Shown here piece by piece: positions 41,029-49,527 of a DNA stretch of 64,000 nt. The notes beneath the pieces were generated by a model. That model was given only the letters and a program-made list of their open reading frames with translations. It did not search any database and had not been told where the DNA came from. The DNA comes from Streptomyces sp. SDr-06 (lineage in GTDB: Bacteria; Actinomycetota; Actinomycetes; Streptomycetales; Streptomycetaceae). Made by a program: the position numbers and the translations under genes. The stretch lies in the NCBI RefSeq assembly GCF_003324565.1, contig NZ_QOLA01000005.1, positions 336,293 through 400,292 of the forward strand, in the 5' to 3' direction. The first letter of the stretch is position 1; each line of letters begins with the position of its first letter.

Positions 41029-41048
41029 GTTAGTGGTCGATTACTAAG
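41029..41048. promoter_or_regulatory. Second TetR operator, before the regulator
   Basis: GTTAGTGGTCGATTACTAAG, an inverted repeat with the same half-sites as the exporter operator. It lies 10 nt upstream of the regulator start. Confidence 0.7.
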
Positions 41049-41102
41049 TTCGTCAATCGCTCGGCGGGCGCGGCCTCCTCGGGGGAGGCCGCGCCCCGTG
41101 GC

Positions 41103-41537
41103 TCACGCCAGGCGTACGACCGCTCGGGACATCCCGAGCACCTTCTGGCCCGCGCTCATCGCCGTCAGATCGACGCGTACCGTGCGCGCCTCGTCGTCCA
41201 GCTTCGCCGCCACCTTGGCACTGACCTCGATCAGCGCGCCGGTCTCGTCGTTGGGGACGACGACCGGCTTGGTGAAGCGGACGCCGTACTCGGTCACCGC
41301 GGCCGGGTCGCCGACCCAGTCGGTCACCACGCGTACCGCCGCCGCCATCGTGAACATGCCGTGCGCGATGACGTCGGGCAGCCCGACCTCCTTCGCGAAC
41401 TTCTCGTTCCAGTGGATCGGGTTGAAGTCGCCGGAGGCACCCGCGTACTGGACCAGCGTGGCGCGGCTCACGGGGAACGACTGGGCCGGCAGTTCGGTGC
41501 CGGGCTCGACGTCCTCGTAACGGATCTTCGCTGTCAT
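41103..41537 (-). CDS. hadB: MaoC-like dehydratase, HadB type
   Basis: 144 residues from an ATG at 41537, with GAGGGGG 10 nt upstream; a GTG nine nt earlier overlaps the previous stop. The hot-dog fold hydratase motif is intact: GASGDFNPIHWNEKFAKEVG, with the Asp and His of the dehydratase active site, and LPDVIAHGMFTM. With its partner upstream it corresponds to the HadA-HadB (R)-3-hydroxyacyl-ACP dehydratase of actinobacteria, in which HadB is catalytic. In mycobacteria this pair lies next to rpmG, as here. Confidence 0.85.
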   Translation of the reverse strand: MTAKIRYEDVEPGTELPAQSFPVSRATLVQYAGASGDFNPIHWNEKFAKEVGLPDVIAHGMFTMAAAVRVVTDWVGDPAAVTEYGVRFTKPVVVPNDETGALIEVSAKVAAKLDDEARTVRVDLTAMSAGQKVLGMSRAVVRLA

Positions 41538-41542
41538 CTGCG

Positions 41543-41995
41543 TCACGCCCCCTCGGCCGCTCGGGACACCAGCTTGGTCCAGGCGGTCACGACGTGGTCG
41601 CCGGCCTCGTCGTGGACCTCGCCCCGGATGTCCAGGATGTCGTTGCCCGCCATGGACTTGATCGCCTCGATGGTCGAGGTGACGGTCAGCCGGTCGCCCG
41701 GACGCACCGGGCGGCTGTACGCGAACTTCTGGTCGCCGTGCACCACCCTGCTGTAGTCCAGACCCAGCTGCGGGTCCTCGATGACCTGGCCCGCCGCGCT
41801 GAACGTGATGGCGAACACAAAAGTCGGCGGCGCGATCACATCGGTGTGCCCCAGCGCCTTGGCGGCCTCCGGGTCGGTGTACGCGGGGTTCTCGTCCCCG
41901 ATCGCCACGGCGAACTCGCGGATCTTCTCGCGGCCGACCTCGTACGGGGCGGTGGGCGGATAGGTCCGCCCCACGAAGGACTGGTCGAGCGCCAT
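41543..41995 (-). CDS. hadA: MaoC-like protein, HadA type (non-catalytic partner)
   Basis: 150 residues; ATG with AGGAGG upstream. Hot-dog fold with GDENPAYTDPEAAKALGHTD where the catalytic Asp-x-Asn-Pro-x-His of the partner is replaced (Tyr-Thr-Asp rather than His), and VIAPPTFVFAITFSAAGQVI. As in HadA, it probably shapes the acyl-binding site of the heterodimer with the downstream HadB-like gene. 5 nt separate the two genes. Confidence 0.85.
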   Translation of the reverse strand: MALDQSFVGRTYPPTAPYEVGREKIREFAVAIGDENPAYTDPEAAKALGHTDVIAPPTFVFAITFSAAGQVIEDPQLGLDYSRVVHGDQKFAYSRPVRPGDRLTVTSTIEAIKSMAGNDILDIRGEVHDEAGDHVVTAWTKLVSRAAEGA

Positions 41996-42100
41996 CGGCT
42001 GGCTACCTCCTGCGAATGAGGAATGAGGGTGCTGGCTTCGTCGGTTCGCGTACGAATCTAGTCGTCGTACGGCGGGCCACCGGTCGGGGGCACACAACGC

Positions 42101-42137
42101 CGAGAGGCCGCTCCCCGGTGTGGGGAACGGCCTCTCG
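42101..42137 (-). terminator. Hairpin after rpmG
   Basis: 16-nt arms at 42101-42116 and 42122-42137 pair with one mismatch. Positioned between rpmG (ends 42165) and the hadA start region, so it limits read-through from rpmG. Confidence 0.8.
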
Positions 42138-42164
42138 AACGAGCCTGAGTGCCAGACGCCGTGG

Positions 42165-42329
42165 TTAGCGGGTCTCGCGGTGCGCGGTGTGCGAGTTGCA
42201 GCGCGGGCAGTGCTTCTTCATCTCAAGACGGTCCGGGTTGTTACGCCGGTTCTTCTTGGTGATGTAGTTCCGCTCCTTGCACTCCACGCAGGCCAGCGTG
42301 ATCTTCGGGCGGACGTCGGTGGCAGCCAC
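42165..42329 (-). CDS. rpmG: 50S ribosomal protein L33
   Basis: 54 residues from a GTG at 42329 with AGGAG upstream: [20 protein letters not shown]. It contains both cysteine pairs (CVEC and CPRC), so it is the zinc-binding (C+) form of L33. Streptomyces carries additional zinc-free copies controlled by Zur. It precedes the HadA/HadB genes, the conserved actinobacterial order. Confidence 0.95.
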
Positions 42330-42417
42330 GTGAGTGCTCCTTGACGGACGGATTGACGGATGAACGCAAAAAAGAGTAGCCGATCGAAGGACCGACCCCA
42401 CAATCGGCTACTGTGTG

Positions 42418-42490
42418 TAGCGGTGACCGGACTTGAACCGGTGACACAGCGATTATGAGCCGCTTGCTCTACCGACTGAGCTACACCGCT
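42418..42490 (-). tRNA. tRNA-Met (CAT)
   Basis: 73 nt on the minus strand, acceptor stem AGCGGTG paired with CACCGCT, anticodon loop GGCTCATAATC with CAT. The stem starts with an A-T pair, unlike initiator tRNA, so it is the elongator or an isoleucine-type species not distinguishable by eye. CCA not encoded. Confidence 0.93.
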
Positions 42491-42534
42491 TTGACACGGA
42501 GTCCCTCACCCGAAGGTGAGGGCTTCCGCACCAG

Positions 42535-42607
42535 AGCCCCAATACGGAATCGAACCGTAGACCTTCTCCTTACCATGGAGACGCTCTACCGACTGAGCTA
42601 TTGGGGC
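42535..42607 (-). tRNA. tRNA-Thr (GGT)
   Basis: 73 nt on the minus strand, acceptor GCCCCAA paired with TTGGGGC, anticodon stem TCTCC/GGAGA with loop ATGGTAA, anticodon GGT. It is next to the tRNA-Met gene. Confidence 0.94.
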
Positions 42608-42838
42608 GAGCGAGGAAGACATTACACGGTCCCTCGCCGATCGCCCAAATCCGTTTCGCGCCGCTCAGCGGGCGGCCTCCCGGGGCCCCGCCCCACCGGT
42701 CTCGTAGGCCACTCAGGGCCACACCGGTACGACTATTTCGCTCCTCCTCGATGCGCGGGTTGGGCGCCCCTAGGCTCGCCTCACGCTGCGTGATCATGCC
42801 CGCCCGAGCCCGATCACCCGAGCCCGATCAGGAGCGCG

Positions 42839-44110
42839 ATGTCCGACAGCCACCAGCAGCCGGCCCACTCCCCCGGCACCGGCGAGGGCCCCGACCCCGC
42901 CCCCGGCTCCTCCCTGCTGCTGTCCGGCGCCCGGCTCGCCGACGGCCGCACCGTGGACGTGCGGCTCGGCGGCGGGCGCATCGAGGCGGTCGGCACCGCG
43001 GGCAGCCTCACCGCCAACGGCTCCTCCCGCGTCGACCTGAACGGCTTCCTGCTGCTGCCCGCCCCCGCCGAGCCGCACGCCCACAGCGACACCGCCCTGA
43101 CCGCCTTCAGCGCGGAGGGGCCGGTCTCGTACGCCGTCGAGGAGGTCCAGCGCCGGGCCACCGAGGCCGCCCTGCTCCAGCTCGGACACGGCGCCACGGC
43201 GCTGCGCTCGCACGTGCGCATCGACGAGGTGAGCGGCCTCGACCCGCTGGAGGCGGTGCTCCAGACCCGCCGCTCGCTGCGCGGCCTCACCGAGCTCGCG
43301 GTGGTCGCCGTGCCCCGGCTGCTCACCGGGGTGGCCGGCGCGGACGGGCTCGCCATGCTGCGCGACGCGGTGAAGATGGGCGCCTCCGTGGTCGGTGGCT
43401 GCCCCGATCTCGACGCCGACCCGGCCGGCTACGCGGAAGCCGTCCTGGAACTCGCCGCCGAGCACGGCTGCCCGGTCGACCTGCACACCGACGGCTCCGA
43501 CCCGGCACGACTTGCCCGGCTCGCGGCCATGTCCGGCGGGCTGCGCCCCGGCGTCGTGATCGGCCCCTGCGGCGGCCTCTCCCGCCTGCCGCGCGACACC
43601 GCGGCCCGCGCCGCCGACCAACTCGCCTCCGCGGGCGTCGCGGTGACCTGCCTCCCCCAGGGCGGCTGCGGCATGACGGATCGTCAAGGCGCCGCTCCAG
43701 TACGCCTGTTGAAGGCGGCCGGGGTCCGACTGGCCGCCGGGAGCGGCGCGTTGCGCGACGTCTCCAACCCGGTCGGCCGGGGCGACCCCCTGGAGGCCGC
43801 CTACCTCCTCGCCTCCCAGGCCTGTCTGCGCCCTGAGGACGCGTACGCGGCGGTCAGCTCGGTGGCCCGCGAGACGATGGGGCTGCCCGAGGTGCGCGTC
43901 GAGGCGGGCTTCCCGGCCGAACTGCTCGCCGTACGGGGCGAGCGCATCGCGGGTGTCCTCTCGCTCGCCTACAGCCGCATCGTCATCCACCGGGGCAGGG
44001 TGGTGGCCCGCACGAGCGCGGTGCGCGAGTACTGCGACTCGGCGGCGGCGGTCGCCCTGGACCTGCCCCGCCAGGGCCGACCCGACCCCGGACGCGGCGA
44101 GACCGGGTGA
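42839..44110 (+). CDS. Cytosine-deaminase-like amidohydrolase, likely degenerate
   Basis: 423 residues, ATG with AGGAG upstream. Overall fold: composite domain GARLADGRTVDVRLGGGRIE, then the first metal motif as PHAHSD. The helices match cytosine deaminase-type amidohydrolases, ending with GRGDPLEAAYLLASQACLRP. Compared with CodA as I remember it, HCDE appears as LHTDG, the zinc-histidine motif ASHTTAM as IGPCGGL, and GHDDV as GSGALRDV. The catalytic Glu, one metal His and the catalytic Asp thus seem missing. It may bind rather than convert its ligand. Confidence 0.75.
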   Translation: MSDSHQQPAHSPGTGEGPDPAPGSSLLLSGARLADGRTVDVRLGGGRIEAVGTAGSLTANGSSRVDLNGFLLLPAPAEPHAHSDTALTAFSAEGPVSYAVEEVQRRATEAALLQLGHGATALRSHVRIDEVSGLDPLEAVLQTRRSLRGLTELAVVAVPRLLTGVAGADGLAMLRDAVKMGASVVGGCPDLDADPAGYAEAVLELAAEHGCPVDLHTDGSDPARLARLAAMSGGLRPGVVIGPCGGLSRLPRDTAARAADQLASAGVAVTCLPQGGCGMTDRQGAAPVRLLKAAGVRLAAGSGALRDVSNPVGRGDPLEAAYLLASQACLRPEDAYAAVSSVARETMGLPEVRVEAGFPAELLAVRGERIAGVLSLAYSRIVIHRGRVVARTSAVREYCDSAAAVALDLPRQGRPDPGRGETG

Positions 44111-44163
44111 CGAGGTGACCACTTGGCCAGCGGGCGGGGGCATCTCCGCGTACCGTCGTGAGC

Positions 44164-44820
44164 ATGCGCATTGTCATCGCTGGAGGTCATGGTCAGATCG
44201 CGCTGCGGCTCGAACGGCTGCTGGCGGCGCGCGGCGACGAGGTCGCCGGCATCATCCGCAAACCGGAACAGGCGGCCGACCTGCGGGACGCGGGCGCGGA
44301 GCCGGTGGTCCTCGACCTGGAGTCCGCGACGGTGGCCGACGTCGCCGAGGTGCTCAAGGGCGCGGACGCGGTGGTGTTCGCGGCGGGCGCGGGCCCGGGC
44401 AGCGACGCCGCCCGCAAGGAGACGGTGGACCGGGCCGCGGCCGTCCTGCTCGCCGACGCGGCCGAACGCGCGGGCGTGCGCCGCTACGTGATCGTGTCGT
44501 CGATGGGCTCGAACGCGGAACACCGGGGCGACGGCGTGTTCGACGCCTACCTGCGGGCGAAGGGCGCCGCCGACGACGCCATCCGCTCCCGCACCACCCT
44601 GGACTGGACGGTCCTGCGCCCCGGCTCGCTGACCAACGACGCGGGCCGCGGCCTGGTCTCCCTGGCCGCCTCGACCGGCCACGGCGCCATCCCCCGCGAC
44701 GACGTGGCTGCCACCCTGGCCGAACTCCTCGACACCCCCGCGACGGCGGGCCTGACCCTGGAACTGATCACCGGCTCCTCACCGCTCGCGGTGGCGGTGA
44801 AGGGCGTGGCGGGCAACTGA
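44164..44820 (+). CDS. NAD(P)-binding oxidoreductase (NmrA/SDR-a5-like)
   Basis: 218 residues from an ATG at 44164 (a GTG two codons before is also possible). Nucleotide-binding start MRIVIAGGHGQIALRLERLL with GxxGxxA. Strand VVFAAGAGPGSD and YVIVSSMGSNAEH follow; the later part reads YLRAKGAADDAIRSRTTLDWT. A short atypical SDR fold lacking the classical Tyr in YxxxK. Substrate unknown. Confidence 0.8.
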   Translation: MRIVIAGGHGQIALRLERLLAARGDEVAGIIRKPEQAADLRDAGAEPVVLDLESATVADVAEVLKGADAVVFAAGAGPGSDAARKETVDRAAAVLLADAAERAGVRRYVIVSSMGSNAEHRGDGVFDAYLRAKGAADDAIRSRTTLDWTVLRPGSLTNDAGRGLVSLAASTGHGAIPRDDVAATLAELLDTPATAGLTLELITGSSPLAVAVKGVAGN

Positions 44821-44907
44821 GCCTCCGCCATCCGTACGGCGGCCGACCCGGCGTGAGACAGCTCACCCGGGTCCACCGCCGCGCGCGGCAGGCGCGCAAC
44901 GAAGAAA

Positions 44908-44942
44908 CCCCCGGTCTTCTGCGTGTCGCAGAAGACCGGGGG
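44908..44942 (-). terminator. tRNA-Tyr terminator
   Basis: CCCCCGGTCTTCTGC (44908-44922) is exactly complementary to GCAGAAGACCGGGGG (44928-44942), loop GTGTC. On the minus strand the stem is followed by TTTCTTC. It ends the tRNA-Tyr transcript. The rest of 44821-45263 besides the tRNA shows no gene. Confidence 0.9.
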
Positions 44943-44954
44943 TCTCACCCAGTG

Positions 44955-45036
44955 TGGCGGCGCCAGGATTCGAACCTGGGTAGGCAGAGCCGACGGATTT
45001 ACAGTCCGTTCCCATTGGCCACTCGGGCACACCGCC
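44955..45036 (-). tRNA. tRNA-Tyr (GTA)
   Basis: 82 nt with a long variable arm (class II). Acceptor GGCGGTG pairs with CGCCGCC, anticodon loop ACTGTAAAT with GTA. CCA not encoded. Confidence 0.95.
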
Positions 45037-45263
45037 ATGGGATGTCGCCGTTGGATTCCCGCTTGCGGCGGTGCTCCGTGGCAACGACGTAAACGATACC
45101 CGATGCCCAGGGGTGCTTCGCCACCCCATTGATCAGCGCTGTGCCGGGCCTGGGGTGACTAGGCTTTGGGGCGGTGGTTCGGCAGTGGGGCCGGGTCGCC
45201 GCGCGCTCGGCCGCAGGGCGGGTGCGCACCCAGACACGCACCCGATCCAAGGAGCCACAGGAC

Positions 45264-45752
45264 ATGGCCGACTCCAGTTTCGACATCGTCTCGAAGGTCG
45301 AGCGGCAGGAGGTCGACAACGCCCTCAACCAGGCCGCGAAGGAGATCTCGCAGCGTTACGACTTCAAGGGCACGGACGCCTCGATCTCGTGGTCCGGCGA
45401 GAAGATCCTGATGCAGGCGAACGGCGAGGAGCGGGTCAAGGCGATCCTCGACATCTTCGAGACCAAGCTGATCAAGCGCGGCATCTCGCTGAAGTCGCTG
45501 GACGCGGGCGAGCCGCAGCTGTCCGGCAAGGAGTACAAGATCTTCGCCTCCATCGAGGAGGGCATCTCCCAGGAGAACGCCAAGAAGGTCGCGAAGGTCA
45601 TCCGCGACGAGGGCCCCAAGGGCGTCAAGGCGCAGGTCCAGGGCGACGAGCTCCGCGTCTCCTCCAAGAGCCGCGACGACCTCCAGGCCGTCCAGGCCCT
45701 GCTCAAGGGCAAGGACTTCGACTTCGCCATCCAGTTCGTGAACTACCGCTGA
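45264..45752 (+). CDS. yajQ: YajQ family nucleotide-binding protein
   Basis: 162 residues from [20 protein letters not shown] with AAGGAG upstream. The full UPF0234/YajQ sequence pattern: [17 protein letters not shown], then [19 protein letters not shown]. Such proteins bind nucleotides (c-di-GMP in some Gammaproteobacteria) and RNA; the function in Streptomyces is not known. Single gene. Confidence 0.93.
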   Translation: MADSSFDIVSKVERQEVDNALNQAAKEISQRYDFKGTDASISWSGEKILMQANGEERVKAILDIFETKLIKRGISLKSLDAGEPQLSGKEYKIFASIEEGISQENAKKVAKVIRDEGPKGVKAQVQGDELRVSSKSRDDLQAVQALLKGKDFDFAIQFVNYR

Positions 45753-45852
45753 CCCCGCCCGCCCCGACCCCGGACGCGGTGTCCGTTTTCCGCCAGCATC
45801 CCGTGGCCGGGGGTCGCAGACTCGGAGTCGTACGCAAGGGAAGGAAAGTGCG

Positions 45853-46362
45853 ATGACCGTCTACGCGACCCTCGACAGCCCGCTGGGCGAGCTGTTGCTC
45901 GTGGGTGAGGAATCCGCCACCGCGCCGGGCGGGACCGCGCTGGTCTCGCTCTCCGTGCCGGGGCAGAAGGGCGGCGCCGCCGTCCTGGACGGGTGGCGGC
46001 GGGCGCCCGAGGCCTTCGCGGCGATCGCCGCGCAGCTGCGGGCGTACTTCGCGGGCGAGCTGACCCGTTTCGACGTCGAGTACGCCGCCGACGCGCCCGG
46101 CACCGCCTTCCAGCGCCGGGTCTGGGCCGAGCTGGACACCATCGCCTACGGGACCACGACCTCGTACGGGGAGATCGCCCGGCGGATCGGGGCCACCTCG
46201 GTGCACGTGCGGGCGGTGGGCACCGCGATCGGGCGGAACCCGCTGCTCGTGGTGCGGCCCTGCCATCGGGTGATCGGCTCCGACGGCTCCCTCAAGGGGT
46301 ACGCCGGCGGTCTTGAGCGCAAGCAGGCGCTGCTCGGTCTTGAGGGGGCCCTCGCGTCGTGA
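45853..46362 (+). CDS. ogt: Methylated-DNA-[protein]-cysteine S-methyltransferase
   Basis: 169 residues. C-terminal active-site PCHRVIGSDGSLKGYAGG with the acceptor cysteine, preceded by GTAFQRRVWAELDTIAYGTT and SYGEIARRIG. It takes the methyl group from O6-methylguanine in a single-turnover reaction. The stop overlaps the start of the AlkB gene, so the two repair genes form an operon. Confidence 0.95.
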   Translation: MTVYATLDSPLGELLLVGEESATAPGGTALVSLSVPGQKGGAAVLDGWRRAPEAFAAIAAQLRAYFAGELTRFDVEYAADAPGTAFQRRVWAELDTIAYGTTTSYGEIARRIGATSVHVRAVGTAIGRNPLLVVRPCHRVIGSDGSLKGYAGGLERKQALLGLEGALAS

Positions 46363-47045
46363 ACGAGGGGCTGTTCCGGCTGCCCCGGCCCGCGCGGGCG
46401 CAGATCGCGCCGGGCGCCGTCCACGTGCCCGGCTGGCTCCCGCTCGACCGGCAGCGCGAGCTGGTGGCCGCCTGCCGGGAGTGGGCGCGCGGGCCCGTGC
46501 CGATCCGGCACACCACGCTGCCCAACGGCGGTGTCATGTCCGTGCAGACCGTGTGCGTCGGATGGCACTGGCAGCCCTACCGGTACACCCGCACCGCGTC
46601 GGACGTGAACGGGCTCGCCGTGGCCCCGTTCCCCGATTGGCTGGGCGAGTTGGGGCGCTCCGCGGTCGCGGCGGCGTACGGCGATGTGGCCGCCGCCGAG
46701 GGCTACCGGCCGGACACCGCCCTCATCAACTTCTACGACGGCGCGGCCAGGATGGGCCTGCACCAGGACAAGGACGAGCGGTCCGGCGCACCCGTGGTCT
46801 CGCTCAGCATCGGCGACAGCTGCGTCTTCCGGTTCGGCAACAGCGAGCACCGCGGGCGCCCCTACACCGATGTGGAGCTGGTCTCCGGCGACCTGTTCGT
46901 CTTCGGCGGGCCGGCCCGGTTCGCGTACCACGGTGTGCCCAAGGTGCTGCCCGGGACGGGCGATCCGGCCACCGGCCTCAACGGCGGGCGGCTCAACATC
47001 ACCCTGCGCGAGACCGGGCTCGCTCAGCCCCCGCCTCGCCTCTGA
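46359..47045 (+). CDS. alkB: AlkB-type alpha-ketoglutarate-dependent dioxygenase
   Basis: 228 residues from a GTG that overlaps the previous stop. Iron-binding HxD is LHQDKDE (residues ~132-134); the distal His is in RFAYHGV; 2-oxoglutarate is held by GRLNITLRETG. It oxidises N1-methyladenine and N3-methylcytosine lesions. Together with the MGMT gene it forms a compact alkylation-repair pair. Confidence 0.93.
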   Translation: MNEGLFRLPRPARAQIAPGAVHVPGWLPLDRQRELVAACREWARGPVPIRHTTLPNGGVMSVQTVCVGWHWQPYRYTRTASDVNGLAVAPFPDWLGELGRSAVAAAYGDVAAAEGYRPDTALINFYDGAARMGLHQDKDERSGAPVVSLSIGDSCVFRFGNSEHRGRPYTDVELVSGDLFVFGGPARFAYHGVPKVLPGTGDPATGLNGGRLNITLRETGLAQPPPRL

Positions 47046-47315
47046 TCAGCGGCTGCGCGAATTGCCGAACAGGATGCGGTAGATAATCAGCAGGACGAGC
47101 GAGCCGCCGATCGCCGCCGCCCAAGTGGCGCCGTCGTAGAAGTGGTTGGAGATCGGACGGTCCAGCCAGCGGGCCGATATCCAGCCGCCGACGAACGCTC
47201 CCGCAACCCCGATGAGGGTGGTGCCGATCAGACCGCCCGGATCGCGGCCGGGGAGCAGGATCTTGGCTATCGCCCCGGCCAGCAGGCCGAGAATGATCCA
47301 GCTGACGATGCCCAT
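47046..47315 (-). CDS. GlsB/YeaQ/YmgE family membrane protein
   Basis: 89 residues from MGIVSWIILGLLAGAIAKIL with AGGCAGG upstream; longer frames before it are not protein-like. Three short membrane helices with PGRDPGGLIGTTLIGVAGAF. Transglycosylase-associated / stress membrane family of unknown function. Confidence 0.85.
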   Translation of the reverse strand: MGIVSWIILGLLAGAIAKILLPGRDPGGLIGTTLIGVAGAFVGGWISARWLDRPISNHFYDGATWAAAIGGSLVLLIIYRILFGNSRSR

Positions 47316-47479
47316 GCCGGGAACCTGCCTTTCGTCCGTGCACGCCGTGCGGGGTATCTGCCGTGTTGCGTAACCCCGCAACCATTCGGTTCGTCCGGGA
47401 AGACGCCCCGGGCACCCGCACGGTTGCACCCGGCGGTCAGGGTGCGGCGCAGGCCACAGTCAGGCCCGCGCCGCGCGGC

Positions 47480-47872
47480 TCACCTGGCGGCGAACGGCTG
47501 GTCGGTGGGGACGATCTCCTTGCCCAGAGGCAGCAACGACACCGGGATCAGCTTGAAGTTGGCGATGCCCAACGGAATGCCGATGATCGTGACGCACAGG
47601 GCTATGCCGGTGAAGATGTGGCCGAGCGCCAGCCACCAGCCGGCCAGCACCAGCCACAGGACGTTGCCCACGCAGGAGGGCGCGCCCGCGCCCGTGCGGT
47701 CGACCACGGTGTAGCCGAACGGCCAGAGGGCGTACACACCGATGCGGAACGCGGCCAGGCCGAACGGGATTCCGATGATGGTCACGCAGAGCAGCAGGCC
47801 CGCGAGCAGGTAGCCGAGGAACATCCAGAAGCCGCACAGGATCAGCCAGATGACGTTCAGGATTGTCTTCAC
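47480..47872 (-). CDS. yccF: YccF family membrane protein
   Basis: 130 residues from a GTG at 47872. Contains the twin motif [20 protein letters not shown] and [20 protein letters not shown], two repeats of the YccF domain, and four membrane helices. It overlaps the end of htpX by 4 nt, so is co-translated. Function unknown. Confidence 0.85.
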   Translation of the reverse strand: MKTILNVIWLILCGFWMFLGYLLAGLLLCVTIIGIPFGLAAFRIGVYALWPFGYTVVDRTGAGAPSCVGNVLWLVLAGWWLALGHIFTGIALCVTIIGIPLGIANFKLIPVSLLPLGKEIVPTDQPFAAR

Positions 47873-48732
47873 GGGCGGCGACCTGCCATCTGTTCGAGTC
47901 GGGCGATGCGTTCCGCCATCGGCGGGTGGGTCGAGAACAGTTTGGACACTCCCTGACCGGGCCGGAAGGGGTTCGCGATCATCATGTGGCTCGCGGTCTC
48001 GATGCGGGGCTCCGGCGGCAGCGGCAGCTGCTGGGTGCCCGCCTCGAGCTTGCGCAGCGCGCTCGCCAGGGCCAGCGGGTCGCCGGTGAGCTGGGCGCCG
48101 GACGCGTCGGCCTCGTACTCGCGGGAGCGGCTGATCGCCAACTGGATGACCGAGGCCGCGAGCGGCCCCAGGATCATGATCAGCAGCATGCCCACGATGC
48201 CCGGGCCGTCGTCGTCGTCGGAGCGGCCGATCGGGATCAGGAAGGCGAAGTTGACCAGGAACATGATCACCGAGGCGAGGGCGCCGGCGACCGACGAGAT
48301 CAGGATGTCGCGGTTGTAGACGTGGCTCAGCTCGTGGCCGATCACGCCCCTCAGCTCCCGCTCGTCGAGGATCTGCAGGATCCCGTCCGTGCAGCACACG
48401 GCCGCGTTGCGCGGGTTGCGGCCCGTCGCGAAGGCGTTGGGCGCCTGCGTGGGCGAGATGTACAGCCGGGGCATGGGCTGGCGCGCCTGCGTCGAGAGCT
48501 CGCGGACCATCCGGTACAGCGCCGGGGCCTCGAACTCGCTGACCGGGCGGGCCCGCATGGCCCGAAGCGCCAGCTTGTCGCTGTTCCAGTACGCGTAGGC
48601 ATTGGTGCCCAGCGCCACCAGCAGCGCGATGATCAGCCCTCCGCGGCCGAAGAAGCTGCCGAAGACGATGATGAGCGCGGACAGTCCTCCGAGGAGGACA
48701 GCTGTCCTCAGCCCGTTGTGCCGGCGGTGCAC
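47869..48732 (-). CDS. htpX: M48 family zinc metalloprotease HtpX
   Basis: 287 residues. N-terminal membrane helices ([20 protein letters not shown]) precede the zinc motif [20 protein letters not shown]; later [10 protein letters not shown] holds the zinc Glu. It degrades misfolded membrane proteins with FtsH. Complete by length; the active site faces the cytoplasm. Confidence 0.92.
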   Translation of the reverse strand: MHRRHNGLRTAVLLGGLSALIIVFGSFFGRGGLIIALLVALGTNAYAYWNSDKLALRAMRARPVSEFEAPALYRMVRELSTQARQPMPRLYISPTQAPNAFATGRNPRNAAVCCTDGILQILDERELRGVIGHELSHVYNRDILISSVAGALASVIMFLVNFAFLIPIGRSDDDDGPGIVGMLLIMILGPLAASVIQLAISRSREYEADASGAQLTGDPLALASALRKLEAGTQQLPLPPEPRIETASHMMIANPFRPGQGVSKLFSTHPPMAERIARLEQMAGRRP

Positions 48733-48880
48733 GGTACGCCCTCCAAGTGGTGCGGCGGGGAGCCCTTCGCTGGTCGTCCTTCCACGTTCCAGTGGACTCT
48801 CCCGTACTGGTCAACGCCAGGCGGGGGACGCTAGTTCCCTTGTGCGCGCTGGAGGGCGCGTTAGGCCGTACGGGAAGCGG

Positions 48881-49336
48881 TCAGCGCGGGGCGGGCAGCC
48901 CGGCCATCTCCAGGGCCTTCGGGTCGGGCTCGATCTCGCTGGTGCAGTGCGAGCAGCGCGTCGCGATGCCGGGGATCTGGGCGTAGCAGCGGGGGCAGTC
49001 GCGCAGGGCGGCCTTGATGTCCACGGGCTTGTCCCGGTCGAACCGGGCCTGGACCTTCATCATGGGCACGACGACGAGGAAGTAGAGCACCGCCGCCGTG
49101 ATCGCGAAGGCGATGGCCGCGCTGATGAACTTGCCGTACGGGAAGGTCACGCCCTGGGCGGTGAAGGTCGCCGTGCTGAAGTCGCCGGTGGAGCGGGTGG
49201 CCACGCCGATCAGCGGGGTGATGAACGCGGTACTGAAGCCCGTGACCACCGCGGTGAACGCGGATCCGACGGCCAGACCGACCGCCATCGTGACTATGTT
49301 CCCGCGCAGGATGAAGTCCTTGAACCCGCTCAGCAC
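48881..49336 (-). CDS. mscL: Large-conductance mechanosensitive channel with C-terminal zinc ribbon
   Basis: 151 residues. MscL start MLSGFKDFILRGNIVTMAVG, first membrane helix with the conserved GNIVTMAVGLAVGSAFTAVV, second AIAFAITAAVLYFLVVVPMM. The usual short C-terminal helix is extended to CPRCYAQIPGIATRCSHCTS, a CxxC...CxxC zinc ribbon. Opens under osmotic downshock to release solutes. Confidence 0.9.
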   Translation of the reverse strand: MLSGFKDFILRGNIVTMAVGLAVGSAFTAVVTGFSTAFITPLIGVATRSTGDFSTATFTAQGVTFPYGKFISAAIAFAITAAVLYFLVVVPMMKVQARFDRDKPVDIKAALRDCPRCYAQIPGIATRCSHCTSEIEPDPKALEMAGLPAPR

Positions 49337-49527
49337 CGCTCTGCTCCTTGTTCGCCATGACCGTGTCTGGTGTGTCGTACGTCCGTGCCCACCTTGGTGT
49401 GCGCGTACGACAGTGCCCTGTCAGGGCCTTTCGGACCAAACCGTGCCCGCGGACCGGGCGCGCCAAAACGCCCGGCCCGCCGCGAGGGGGGCACGCCCGC
49501 GGCGCGTCCGTGGAAGAGGGCGCTTCC

